Assembly (NCBI RefSeq): GCF_037975245.1 | Contig: NC_092573.1 | Coordinates: 3,843,501-3,907,500 of the forward strand | Reading direction: 5' to 3' | Origin: Apostichopus japonicus | Taxonomy: Eukaryota; Echinodermata; Holothuroidea; Aspidochirotida; Stichopodidae | DNA length: 64,000 bases | Part shown: positions 1 to 10,980 of the stretch, piece by piece | Layout of the letters: each line of letters begins with the position of its first letter | Numbering within the stretch: position 1 is the stretch's first letter | Program-made: the position numbers and the translations under genes | The notes under the pieces: generated by a model | What the model saw: only the letters and a program-made list of their open reading frames with translations | What the model was told of the DNA's origin: nothing | The model's database searches: none

Positions 1-186
1 AATTAACGCTCTTGGCAGGGTGAAACTTGGATGGTATCTTAGATTGCTGTTTTATGATTGATACATGTAAAAAAATCGATGCACATGTTAAAAAAGTGGA
101 AAAAAGCGACCCAACGCAAAATGCTGCTTTAAAATTTTCTTGAAAATGAGCCCTGGTATGTATGATGCTAAGGGGAGTATTCTCAC

Positions 187-2812
187 CAATGTCTTTTGTT
201 CATCTTGAGTTAGATGTTCAAGCCCAGGCTTAGCAGCAACTCTTCTTCGTATCAGTTTGGCTAACTGCTTGAAGGTCGATGGCGGAGCTTTAATACTTTC
301 CTAAAATCATTTACAAAATGAAAAGCAAAAAACAAAGACTGAATTTGATGTTCTGGACTTGTATGCACATAAACCCAAATCAGACTATCACTTGTATCGA
401 ATTGCCTAAAGCTTTTAGAGAATACTTTGATTATGTCCATGCAGGATGGTGTTCAATACTAAAAATTAATATTTCATATCAATCTAATAGGTGAAACAAA
501 TTACTACTTTACATTCACTTTTACCACTTTACATTCACTTTTTAACTTTACAATTTATTTCAATGATATCTGCAGCAAAATACAACAATCAGAATGACAT
601 TAAAATGATAGTAAAATTTTACACAGTATAGTAGCAATATGTGTGAAATTATATCTGAAAGACAATTAGCAGTAGAAATTTTTGGGAGTCCCTGGAAATG
701 GGTGAACAAAATTAGACATCTAGAAGGATAAGAGCACCTCAAGTTAACTGCTTGATCTGCTTTGATGACAACTTTACTCAGATGTTACAAATTCTTGACT
801 TAATTGTCATTTTGCAAATGTCAAATATTTTCCAACCATGAAACACTTTAAACTCATCAAAGAAAACAGACCAGAATGTTTTAGCATAGAATGTAACACA
901 CCTCTATAGGGGTAACAGGTCTCTCCTCTTCAATGTCTTCTTTTTCCTGAACTGTCAAACGAACAAGTCAATACTGGATTTAACATATGACAACGAAAAG
1001 ATTATGCAGTGTTTATATGAAAAGAGAAGATGCACAGAACATTACAGCAAAGCATGGTACAATACAGTAGGGTACAGAACCTTTGCAGTGACAATTGAGA
1101 CATTAAAAACAAATAGCCCTCACGATGATTTCTGACTATCACCTTTGAATGCAACTCTGTGAAGAACAAACTACCAGTGCAAGACGCTACAGTTTGCCAT
1201 CAAGTTCAAACATTCTCAGAGGTACAGTAGGTTTACATTACATCGTAGGTTTAATAGGCCAAAGAGACTTTCATGTCAACAATGACTTAGCTATCACAAA
1301 AGTGTATCATACACCCATAGAAACCCTGGCATAATGAATAGCAATGGGGCTTCTGTACTGCAAACAAAATCAGTCCTATCTAAGTCTGCGAAAATTGACA
1401 AGCTTTCGATTCAAGTTTTTGTACCATTGGAATGAAATAACCAGTTTCCATGAGTCATTCACTAGAAGCTTTTTAACAAGTTTGATCATTTAGGTCAATA
1501 GTAATTGTTTTATAATATGCACCTTAACTTGTGTTTTCTGAAAAGGTCTTTTTGTTTTGTTCCATGAAATAGCACAGTGGAACTTTGAGTGAATCATCCA
1601 GCATGAATGAAAGTAAGTTCATCCAACATGTTCACATGCTTGTGAGTGATTTCACAAATGTGGTGTTACTTTGGTTCAGAGAACTGACAACAGATCGGGC
1701 ACATTATGACATACAGAGCATATGACAGTGCCCTCCTTTGAGACGATGAGAAGCCCCATTGCTTTAGTGCCACTCATTAGTATTGGAAATCTGGGGTAAA
1801 ATCTTTAGCATTCAGAACCAAACACTAACACATTGCACCCATGTGTACAGTAGGCCTATGTTCTCAATACTGTCTCATACCTTCTTCACTTGGTAAAGGG
1901 GCAAACAAACTCAGTGGACCTAAAATGTCTTCATACTGCTTTTCCAGTTGTCTCTGTAGAAGAAAGGAAACAAGGGTTTAATTCAACACACTAGTAACCT
2001 TACAAATATCCTTAGCTGTATGCTGTCTGATGTGTTCAGGTAAGGATTGATTTTTAATGACTGTCCATCTTTCTGAGACAAATTCATGTCTCTAGAAAGA
2101 AACAAAACTGCTGGAACCACTTTGGGGGAAAGTATCATCATACGCACCAATCCAAATATACAGTAATCGTGTTGGACACTGAGGTACATAGGGGTCTTAA
2201 CTCTCAAGGGTACTGAATAAAAAACCAATGTTGCATAATGTCCAACATGCAGCACCCTGACAAGTTTAGGGGCTGAGTTTATTTTATGGGGCATGGACTA
2301 GGTATTATCTCAAATGCTTCATGGTATTCAGACCTACAGTAATAGCAGGGGGAAGAGCTATTGACTACAATTGGACTTAAATTGGTATCAAATGACTGTA
2401 GCATGCAGAAAAAATCATTTATTGGAACTATAGTACTGTGTCCATCTTTTTATGTTGTAAGTTTCCCTTTAAGTACCTGATTTCAGGCTTTCTTTTACAC
2501 TGATAAATGTATATCAAAAGTTGGTTTAGTCTTGTTTTGAGTGATTGTACCTGACATTTACTGCATTGACTTAAATAATACCTGTTCTGAAAGACACTTT
2601 GAAAGCGAACTAAGTAGGTAAAACAAACAAAGTATTCACTAGTTATTTAAGAAAAATTGTTGTAGAACACAAATAAGGATAATTTCTGCGTGTATGACTT
2701 ACTGATCCATATTTTGTTTTCTCCAGCTCATACAAAGATGGTCCAACCATTTGGTCACCAGGAATCCTGCCAGTTAAACTAGTCATTGTAATGTTGAGGT
2801 TGCTGTTATCAC
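187..2812 (-). CDS. Unrecognised gene, 5' coding part (runs off left edge)
   Basis: Four likely exons on the minus strand: 2812-2703, 1953-1881, 939-902 (or from 946) and 300-187. Each is bounded by AG acceptors and GT donors (GTAAGT, GTATGA, GTGTGT, GTGAGA). Translation from the ATG at 2786 gives an acidic then basic hydrophilic protein. It contains PSLYELEKTKYGS, then QYEDILGPLSLFAPLPSEE, then EERPVTPIEES, then KLIRRRVAAKPGLEHL, and continues past the window edge. Phase is clean between exons 1-2 and 3-4. Between exons 2 and 3 it only fits if the acceptor is AAAAAG rather than the better-looking TTCAG seven bases earlier, so an exon may be missed there. I do not recognise the family and see no membrane segment or catalytic motif. 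That it is a real gene is likely from the ordered splice signals and open frames; its function is unknown. Confidence 0.5.
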
Positions 2813-3393
2813 CTGCATCAAAAATGTTAAATACCAACACCAGTTATTAATAATGGTATCCTTTAAGATCATTAACTTTGCTACTGCATATGTACCAATC
2901 CGTAAAATTAGAAATTTAATGCAGATAATTCTAAGCATATATACCCAGTGATATTTTGCAGCACCAGGTGCACTATAGATGACTTCCACAAACCTTTCCA
3001 ATTACTGTAACTTAAAGGATGTCTTTCAGCACAGGCCATTAGTTCAGTTCCTCACATGCAACACAAAATATAATGGGGCAAACAATATAGACGTTCATGT
3101 TACAGTGTAGTAGTATTAAAGAATAAACATGCAATAAAAACATGTCCCGACTTGCTCAAGGCTTATGACTACCCAATCATAGTGCACCGCCTCACTGCGC
3201 AATAACAACCATCCCAGATTAGTCCTAGTAACATTGTATTAACCAATGCTCATTCATCTATGGGATGAGAGCAATCAATACATGCAAGTTGACTTAAACC
3301 TAGCCAAGGTAGGCCCAACATTAATTATGTAAGTTACTACTAGTAGTACGACTTCTAGTTCTATGCTAGTACTATGTATTAGGCTAGTATAGT

Positions 3394-3672
3394 CAGTATT
3401 GCGAAGTTCGGCATACTGCGATGTTCGGACCACCCTAAGAAATACACGATTTCACCATGAAAATCTACAGGAAGAGTCAAATTTCACCAAAAAGTACGAA
3501 GCTACAGTTATTTTCTCTCCAAAATGACCTGCGTGCAAGAAATTACTTACATATTTGTCAATAAAATGACGAAGATCTATGAAGTCTGTTATAATTACTG
3601 AAAGAGCAACTGCGCCACCAATTTTATCACCAGCGCCACACTGTGGGTTGCGTGTCCGAACTTCGCAATACT
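3394..3672. repeat. Segment bounded by a perfect 17-bp inverted repeat
   Basis: AGTATTGCGAAGTTCGG at 3394-3410 is repeated in inverse orientation at 3656-3672. A related half-site (GTCCGAACTTCGAAG) occurs again near 3858, and a diverged one near 3418. The layout resembles a short non-autonomous DNA transposon, but I could not find a convincing target-site duplication. Open frames on both strands inside it (3452-3808 and 3579-3812) have no recognisable protein and are probably chance. Confidence 0.35.
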
Positions 3673-4325
3673 CTAGCAAAGAAATACCAGTTCCACAATC
3701 ACGAAGAATCTTCTTGGAAAACAACGTGAAAACAGTTTGCAGGAAAGAAAGTTTGGCCGTGTATCGTACTATAACACAATTCTCCCACCTTATGAAGTAT
3801 ATTTTCAAATGATTTATACCAGAAGATTTAGTTTTGGGGTGTTTTAAGTCTTAAGTGTCCGAACTTCGAAGTCACCATGCTACTATTGATATCTGTTGGG
3901 CAATCATACAAAGTGAGTGAAACTGAATTGAAACCCGAAGAAAATTCGGACCATTGTTACAATGTTACCAAATTATGGCTAGCCTACTACCAGTTTTAGC
4001 CTAGGCCCAATGTGTTTCCTGTAATAACCTTAACTTGGCGGAAAGTAAAGCCTAACGTTAGCTCTAGCCTGAACAATTGTGTACAACGTGAACAATGATT
4101 AGCATAGTTTACGATCAAAGCATAATCTATCGGACATTCAAATGCAACATTTATTTGGGACCCTCCATGCTGTGTGTCATACTCAAACTGTCCTCACTAA
4201 TTAGACTATAATAGAGGCCTAGCCTAACTTAGGTTTTATGCGTGGGTTATCACTGGCTTGGGCCCTTGGGGTTTAGAATTGTGTTTAACTTTAACTAACC
4301 GAATTTTCAAACACGTTTGTCTTAC

Positions 4326-4395
4326 CGTTTCTCGCGCTAGCTTAGCTAGGCTTGACTGCTTCCATCTTCCAGCAAAAAGACGAGGTCCGTCTCAC
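4326..4395 (-). other. Possible 5' untranslated first exon of the left-edge gene
   Basis: On the minus strand a strong donor, AACG|GTAAGA, lies at 4326/4325. It is preceded by a short segment whose only ATG frame stops after seven codons, so it would be non-coding. It lies upstream of the exon at 2812 in a TAGGC-rich stretch like those at other gene starts in the window. The 5' limit is arbitrary. Confidence 0.25.
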
Positions 4396-4984
4396 TAGAA
4401 GAAATTGTGACACTGGTGGAATACTAAAAATATTCTTAATGTTCTGTGCTAGCCTTCATCCAGGCTTCTTCTTGGCTATCCGAACAGCCTAGGCTAGGCG
4501 ACTATTTCATATCTAATATAATCAGCCGTACCCTATCTACTAGTATAGATGAAGTACCTGTTATCTGCGTCGTTGCTATGGCGTAAAATCTATGGGCGGC
4601 CATCGGGGTAAAAAATACACTTTGGTCAAAACGTTATTAAGAAAATTATTTTGAACGGAACAAGACTTCCTATGTATTAAAATTAAAATCATTCATCGTG
4701 AAAGAAGAATAATTATTGATCAGCCAAAATAAGTTACCTAGATGCAGGATTAATTTAAACGCGAGAGACAATATCATCACAAATCAATGTAAGTGATCCA
4801 GAAATAATCAAATAATGGGACTAGGAATTCCGACCACAGGCGTAATAAACGAGAGAAGAGGCGCAGCTGCTACATCACATTGAAAATTGGTTAGCCTATG
4901 TAAACTCAATGGCATTCACAGATCATTTTGCGTGATCCTTTGCACTAGTGAAATGAGTGTCAGGCAATCAAATGACATATTTTC

Positions 4985-5380
4985 CAGTGGCGGAGCTAGG
5001 GGTATTGGTCATGGGGGGCGGCGAGAATGGTCTGTAGGGGCGCTTCCGACACTATCTAAGCGGAGCGCCACCACAGGTTGGCGCGGAGCGTACACAATTT
5101 TTTTGAGTAAAGATACTTCCTAGATCGCCGGAAATGACCCTTTCCGGGACTTGCTAATTTCAGATAAACGAAGAATAAATAGCTGTTAAAGCATCTTGTC
5201 AGAAAATTACACCAACAAAATGTGACAAATGTCAATAGGTAGATGAGAGCGCAATAAAAAAGTCATTAATCGCGAATAAGTAAAAAGTGGTAAAAAGCTG
5301 AAAAGGGCGCCAGCAGTCCATTTGAGTCCGTCAGGGGGGGGGGGCATCCGCCCCCTGACTGTATGGACGCTCCGCCACTG
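4985..5380 (+). mobile_element. hAT-type MITE, copy 1
   Basis: A 396-bp non-autonomous DNA transposon. It begins CAGTGGCGGAGC and ends with the inverse, GCTCCGCCACTG. It is flanked by perfect 8-bp direct repeats ATATTTTC (4977-4984 and 5381-5388). An 8-bp target duplication with CAG..CTG ends is the hAT signature. There is no transposase frame; a poly-G/poly-C pair near the right end forms an internal hairpin. The same family occurs inverted at 15367-15743. Confidence 0.88.
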
Positions 5381-5388
5381 ATATTTTC

Positions 5389-7140
5389 AGTTTTGTATAC
5401 CATATATTCCGTCGTAAACTCTATATCTTTTCGGCTTACTAAGAGTTCGTCACTGGGAACCCTTGCCAACTCAACAGTAGTCACGAAATTATGAACATCA
5501 TGCAACTTAGATCAGTCGGTCTCAATTGGAATTTTATCCAAAAATTTTAGCATTTGTATGCACTGCAAACGTTTGAACGAAGGTGGTGACTTCGCAGTTT
5601 TAGTGGCCTGTGCGATATACAAGAAAAACTGTAGGGTCGATTAAAGAGGAAGATCCCCTTTCATGCTTCTGAATTTAGTAGGATTCGATGCAATTTGCCA
5701 CCAATTCTTCTATATTTATAATTTGTTCAATGTTCCGGACAATATCAGCAATATTATCACAATTAATAGAATATCTTTTATAAAATATCATACGGAAGAA
5801 TTTACCAACGTAAGAGGGCCTGACAATAAAAGAAAGGAATGATGCGTGACACTGGTACACTTTAATATTCGAGTTGTTTCATTTATTTTCCGAATACTTT
5901 TAACATAACGTGAGGAAGGCACGAGTACTAAATATATTTTACTTGAAGAAGACAAAAGACCCAAAATAAAGCACATAGAACCGGAGATAACAAAAATGAA
6001 TTAATTCAATGGAAAAAAGAAACAACTCTACCGTGGGTTGATTTTTTTCTCTCGACTAAATGTTAGTTTCATATGACTATATAGTAAAAAATCCAGTACG
6101 AGAATTGTTACCAAGTACGTTGATGATTTATTCAGATCAATAACGATTTCGTATCAACCGGACTTCTATACGTTAAGTTACTTGCACCTATTTCTTCTTT
6201 CTTGTTCCTGAACGGCCAGACATTTTTTTCTTCCCCCTCTCACACCCCTCTCCACGTTTGAAAACTTCCTATGTATCACCGTTGACTGAGTCACTTTTGC
6301 GGCTATGATACAACTTATATAGGTACAACTTATTTTTGCCATGCTTTCAGATAAATACATTCATTCATTCGTTTATTCATTTATGTTTATTTTTCTGAAA
6401 ACCAAATAAGTTGCTTCACATGTTTTCATGCAACGTGTAAGCTGAGGAAAAAAATCGGCGGCTTAAGTTTTGATAAACCGCAGTCAATAACGGTATAAAA
6501 TTTTGACGTAATTGTCCGTTTTTTTTTTTCTTCTTGTTTTTTCTTTGTCCGAAATTCATTAGAGCTTGACTATTTTTTTTTTGGTCTACCCGTGTAGCCT
6601 AATTAGAATGGACAGCCAGGACTTCGTCCTTGAGTCGAATAAATGGCAGGTATGAATAACAAAAACAAAAACAATTCTTATTGTTTAAGTCAGTTTCCTT
6701 TGATCTCACACAAACCACACGTTCCGTAGAATATGATAGTACCCTGCTGGAGTTCAAAGGGCAAGAAGTGAAATTCCTAATCCATAGTGTCAAGGGGACA
6801 ACAAAGCTCCTGCAGGTTATAGCAAAAGTTTTGTTTTAAACAGACTATTAAATATTAATAATACTTTAATGGTAAAGAATACAAACAATATACACAGAAT
6901 GGAAGCTTTAAAAGATACAACGAGGGGAAGGTTAAATACTAGGGGGGCTGCTCCAAACCATGGCAACGCCACCCTCCCAGGAGGAGAACTAAGCTAGGAA
7001 AAAAGAAGACAAACAAAATTAACAGTGGGTGGGCATGTTTCCTATTCTTCCGGAGTGTAAAAATTCCTAATCCGTCCGAAAACAATTTTTTTTACACCGT
7101 AGCCTTGAATAAGTAAGAGTTTAATTTCGCTAACGGTTTA
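5389..7140. other. Intergenic, nothing recognised
   Basis: AT-rich sequence with T-runs near 6520 and 6570 and CTTCCCCCTCTC-type tracts near 6220. No open frame resembles a known protein and no terminal repeats were found. Confidence 0.5.
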
Positions 7141-7271
7141 ATGCATTGTGAGCTGGTGGGCTTGTACATCCTTCATAAGTTAGGTGATCTCATCGACTCG
7201 CACGATATTGGCCCCACAGAGATGATGGTCTTGCTGTACTCAGGAACCACTCGGGCAGCCAAGCGGATAGA

Positions 7272-8309
7272 ATGCGGAAACGTATCGTAGCAGCCTTTCA
7301 TACCTTCGGTCTAAAGATAACCACCCAAGCCAACATTAAGACCGTCAACTACCTCGACGCTACACTGGACCTACGCACCGGAACACATCGCCCATTCCGT
7401 AAGCCGAATGACCAACCCACATATGTTCACTGCCTCTCCAACCACCCCCCGGAAGTCACCAAGCGTATTCCAGAGGGCATCGGCAACAGGATCTCCACTC
7501 TTTCATCTAACGAAGAGATCTTTGACAACGCTGCCCCCATATACAACGATGCGCTCCGAGATAGCGGCTACACCGACCACCTAGTATACAACAACAGTAC
7601 GGAGAGCAGCAAGAAGCAACCCAGAAAGAAACCCCGTACCAGGAACATAATATGGTTTAACCCACCTTATAGCCGTAATGTCAAATCTAATGTGGGGAAA
7701 TTGTTTTTCAGACTACTCGCCAAGCACTTCCCGAAAGGAAACAAGCTCCACAAAATTTTCAACAAAAACAACGTGAAATTGAGTTACAGTTGTATGGGCA
7801 ATATGCGATCAATCATCAACAGCCATAATAACCGGCTTTTATCACAAAATGAGCTTAGACCGCAGCTGGCTCAACGCATATGCAATTGTAGAGAAAAACT
7901 TAATTGCCCCCTCAACGGGAATTGCTTGGTGAGCAGTGTAATATATAGGGCCGATGTTACTACTGGTGATGACACCAAATCATACATAGGGCTATCGAGT
8001 GGCCCCTTTAAGCAAAGATACAGTAACCACAGTAAGTCATTCCGACATGAGCGTTACGAGAAAGAAACAGAGCTTTCCAAACATATATGGGACCTGAAGC
8101 GTAAGGGTGCCCCCTTCGTTATTGAGTGGAGCGTGCTTAAGCATTCCAATACCAGCATGCGTAGATCCGGTCAATGTAACCTCTGTATTGATGAAAAGCT
8201 TTGTATCCTCCTGTCCAAAAACCCGCATTTACTCAATAAGAGATCTGAATTCATCTCCAAGTGTCGCCACAATAGGCTCAAACCAATGAACCGTGCACGT
8301 AAGAAATAG
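7272..8309 (+). pseudogene. Penelope-type RT C-terminus plus GIY-YIG endonuclease (fragment)
   Basis: An open frame of 345 codons, readable further upstream from about 7209. It begins after the RT catalytic box, which reads HRDDGLAVL just before the annotated ATG; the family has YRDD-type residues here. It continues through KTVNYLDATLDL, typical of the palm/thumb junction in this PLE group. Near residue 205 a cysteine cluster (CNC..CPLNGNC) precedes the GIY-YIG domain (SYIGLSSGPFKQRYSNHSKS), with conserved Gly, Arg and His and a downstream ELSKHIW. The C-terminus has CNLC and LLNKRSEFISKCRH. The nuclease half is intact; the polymerase half is lost apart from about 20-40 residues. No native start codon is expected; the ATG at 7272 is internal. 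Confidence 0.85.
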
Positions 8310-8354
8310 GGTTCGTGTTCCCCATAGAATATATCCGCGCAGAGAGTATTTGTT

Positions 8355-8406
8355 CAGTTGTCTGACGATCGCCACCCTAAGGGCGTGAAACTCCGAGTAA
8401 CAGCTG
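8355..8406 (+). ncRNA. Hammerhead ribozyme (Penelope-associated)
   Basis: The 52-nt stretch has the hammerhead core in order. CTGACGA is at 8362-8368 and GAAA at 8387-8390. A 3-bp stem III (ACT 8390-8392 with AGT 8396-8398, loop CCG) and cleavage base A8399 follow. Stem I is seven pairs: CAGTTGT (8355-8361) with ACAGCTG (8400-8406), including one G-U. Stem II is CGCC (8370-8373) with GGCG (8382-8385). A U-U opposition sits at the usual 10.1/11.1 pair, the one departure from consensus. Predicted self-cleavage is after A8399. PLE hammerheads are an established class; activity of this copy is inference. Confidence 0.75.
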
Positions 8407-8435
8407 TACTTACCAAGGCATTTACTTATATGTTA

Positions 8436-8438
<3 letters not shown>

Positions 8439-8498
<60 letters not shown>
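8439..8498. repeat. (TA)n microsatellite
   Basis: About 60 bp of pure TA between the Penelope-like 3' end and the SINE on the opposite strand; it probably served as the tail of the SINE. Confidence 0.95.
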
Positions 8499-8502
<4 letters not shown>

Positions 8503-8621
8503 GAAAATCGTAATGAGTTGGAAAATCAAGAACAGTGAAAAAACTTTCAGCCTCCACCGGGATTCGAACCACGGGCCTCCCGCTCTGCACGCGGACACCC
8601 TAACCACTAGGCTATGGACGC
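8499..8621 (-). mobile_element. tRNA-Cys-like SINE, copy 1
   Basis: On the minus strand the first 72 nt (8621 to 8550) fold as a tRNA. The acceptor strands GCGTCCA and TGGAGGC pair with one mismatch, the A-box region is TAGCCTAGTGGTTAG, and the anticodon stem CCGC/GCGG encloses a loop with GCA (Cys). The B-box region is GTGGTTCGAATCCC. A non-tRNA 3' body of about 50 nt follows, ending in a (TA)n tract. The same 3' body recurs at 14323-14404, which shows it is a dispersed SINE rather than a single tRNA gene. Confidence 0.75.
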
Positions 8622-8824
8622 TGACCGCATGTCCAGAGGCCCGAAACCGGTAAGGAAGATCGTAATTCCACTGTAGGCGTTTGTCACCTATATCGAACAA
8701 TACTAGTTCTGCCTTTGGTGACATATTTTGCCCTACTCTAGAGATCAAACATGATGCAATCCAACTCGAAAATCATTTGTGATTCCTAAAGCCGGATCTC
8801 GAAAGAGATACTTTGAACAGACTT

Positions 8825-8982
<158 letters not shown>

Positions 8983-9217
8983 GTAATAGAAAAGGATTTT
9001 GCTATTGCTGAATCTAAACAATTCTTAACGTGACCTTACACCGACAATCTTCTCAGTGCCGATACAGTTCTCACCCTCTAGAGACACAGTGACATATATA
9101 ACATAAATTGTCAGCTCCCTGTAATAACTCTTAACAAAATATGGATTTTCGTTAGGCTTTTTCCGAGTGTTTATCATCATAGTAATCTGGTTTGCTCCTG
9201 TTTCAGCCAAGCCTTAC

Positions 9218-10869
9218 TTATGTCTTTATTGCGAGTACGGCCTCCCACTTATCATGAAACATTATCTTGCCATCTGAGGATATTTTGGAACAAGTAGACG
9301 TTTTCAAGAAATCTAAAACCTCCTCTTCCAATGTAGGCGTTGCCCACTCACGAAAATTCACAATGCTTGTGATGAAATCAAGCGCCAGATCGCTTTGCGT
9401 TGATTGGTCGTGATAACATGACGTAATATCCAGAAACGCACTACCATGAAACGAATAGTAAGGTACATTCATCCAATCGAGCGTACTCTTAACATGGCCA
9501 GAGTGGAGATGGAAATAATTATTACCCATTGCTAGGACAGGGAATCGAGACCAGAGCTCACCAAATCCACTGTCACCTGCATGAGACAAATATAAACATT
9601 CAACATAGTTGTAGTTAGATAGAAATTGATAGTTTGCCAGATCATTTATCTTTATTTTTGCTAAGTATACACTTTTAGTTTTAAAGGTAGTCAGTATAGG
9701 CCCCAAATCATAGCACGCTATACTTGCTAGAAGTTTTCAAAAAGGACTTTCATGGAGGTCTTTACTCTCCAAATTGTTCTCAGACATTTTTAACGAACAT
9801 AAGATATGACTGAATGTCCCAGTGAGGAAAATTTCCTCGAAGGTTGTAATAAAAACAATTGAAGAATTTTGACCACAGGTGACCATATTTGAATATCTAG
9901 CATATTTGGGACAAATACAGCATACCTTTAACGCATGCAATGTGCCATTGGCAGTAGCTTATAACACTACATGGAGACTGCCCAATAGGAAAAGATGTGT
10001 GGGTTTATGTGGTGCTTGCAATATGGTTCATTTGTTGTTGTTGCATTATGCTGTTATGAATGTCTCAATCAATAGACATATAGGCTCTTATTTAGTTTGC
10101 GAATACCTCTTACAATCGTATTGTAAAGCAAGGTATAAACAGCCACAAGTATACATGTTGGGCAGGTCGGATGCATTGCAAATTACCTGTACTTTACTTT
10201 GAGGCCATCCAGTTAATCTCACCCCCACTCCACCCCAGTAATCTCCTCCCTCGCTTCTGGTTTGTATCAGGGTAGACTATACCTGAGTGAGTGGGGTGAT
10301 ACTCGTTCCCCACTACTCAAAACTTCATCATGGCTGCGTTTCTTGAACGAAATTACATATGGAAGACGGCGATCTTAACCCATTTCAATGTCAGAGACAC
10401 GTTGGGAGGGCCTCGAGCAAAGTAGTGTCTTCAAACATTTGAAGCAACTTTAGCATACTAAAACTGCCATGCACCAATATATACTGATAACTTTTAAACA
10501 GTCGAAACAGTAATGATAAATTTACCTGTCGAAAGGATCACCATCATTATGCCTCCACTTTCTAGAGAATCGTACATGAATTTAATGGTATCTGACGGAT
10601 CTTTGACATGATATAGGCAGTGAAGCGCACTGATAAAATGGAAACGCTCTGGCTCCTGCTCACGCGTTCGTGTCATTCGTTGATATTCTCCGATGGTTTG
10701 GTTTTCCCATTTAAAGTCAACAAACTTCAGAAGTTTATCATCATTCGAAACCGACGTTTTATATTCCAATATCCTTTCTTCTGATGGTTCCACCACGGTA
10801 TTCTCGATTCGGTGGAATTTCTTGAGTAATTGGAGTAGCATTTCGGATTCAGCCTCACCTGAAAATGAC

Positions 10870-10908
<39 letters not shown>

Positions 10909-10920
10909 GTTTTCAATTAT

Positions 10921-10980
<60 letters not shown>

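Larger units (their letters stand above)
2813..4984. other. Intron or intergenic, no protein recognised
   Basis: Apart from the inverted-repeat segment and the possible untranslated exon, this stretch holds no recognisable coding sequence. From about 3300 to 4520 it is enriched in TAGGC, GCCTA and TAGCCTA words, a composition repeated at the 5' ends of EIF3J and ubiquilin. Confidence 0.5.
7141..8438 (+). mobile_element. Penelope-like retroelement, 5' truncated
   Basis: The 3' part of a Penelope-like element (PLE). It starts abruptly inside the reverse-transcriptase palm domain, where CELVGLYILHKLGDLID is readable from 7147. After a frameshift near 7205-7215 it continues into the Penelope GIY-YIG endonuclease and ends at a stop at 8309. 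About 130 bp of 3' untranslated sequence with a hammerhead-ribozyme fold follow, then a (TA)n tract. PLEs commonly keep the order RT then GIY-YIG and carry hammerhead motifs in their terminal repeats. The truncation and frameshift make this copy immobile on its own. Confidence 0.85.

Noticed and set aside
8550..8621. Functional tRNA-Cys gene
   Set aside because: There is one acceptor mismatch, a fused 3' body without a Pol III terminator at the tRNA end, and a second dispersed copy. A SINE fits better.
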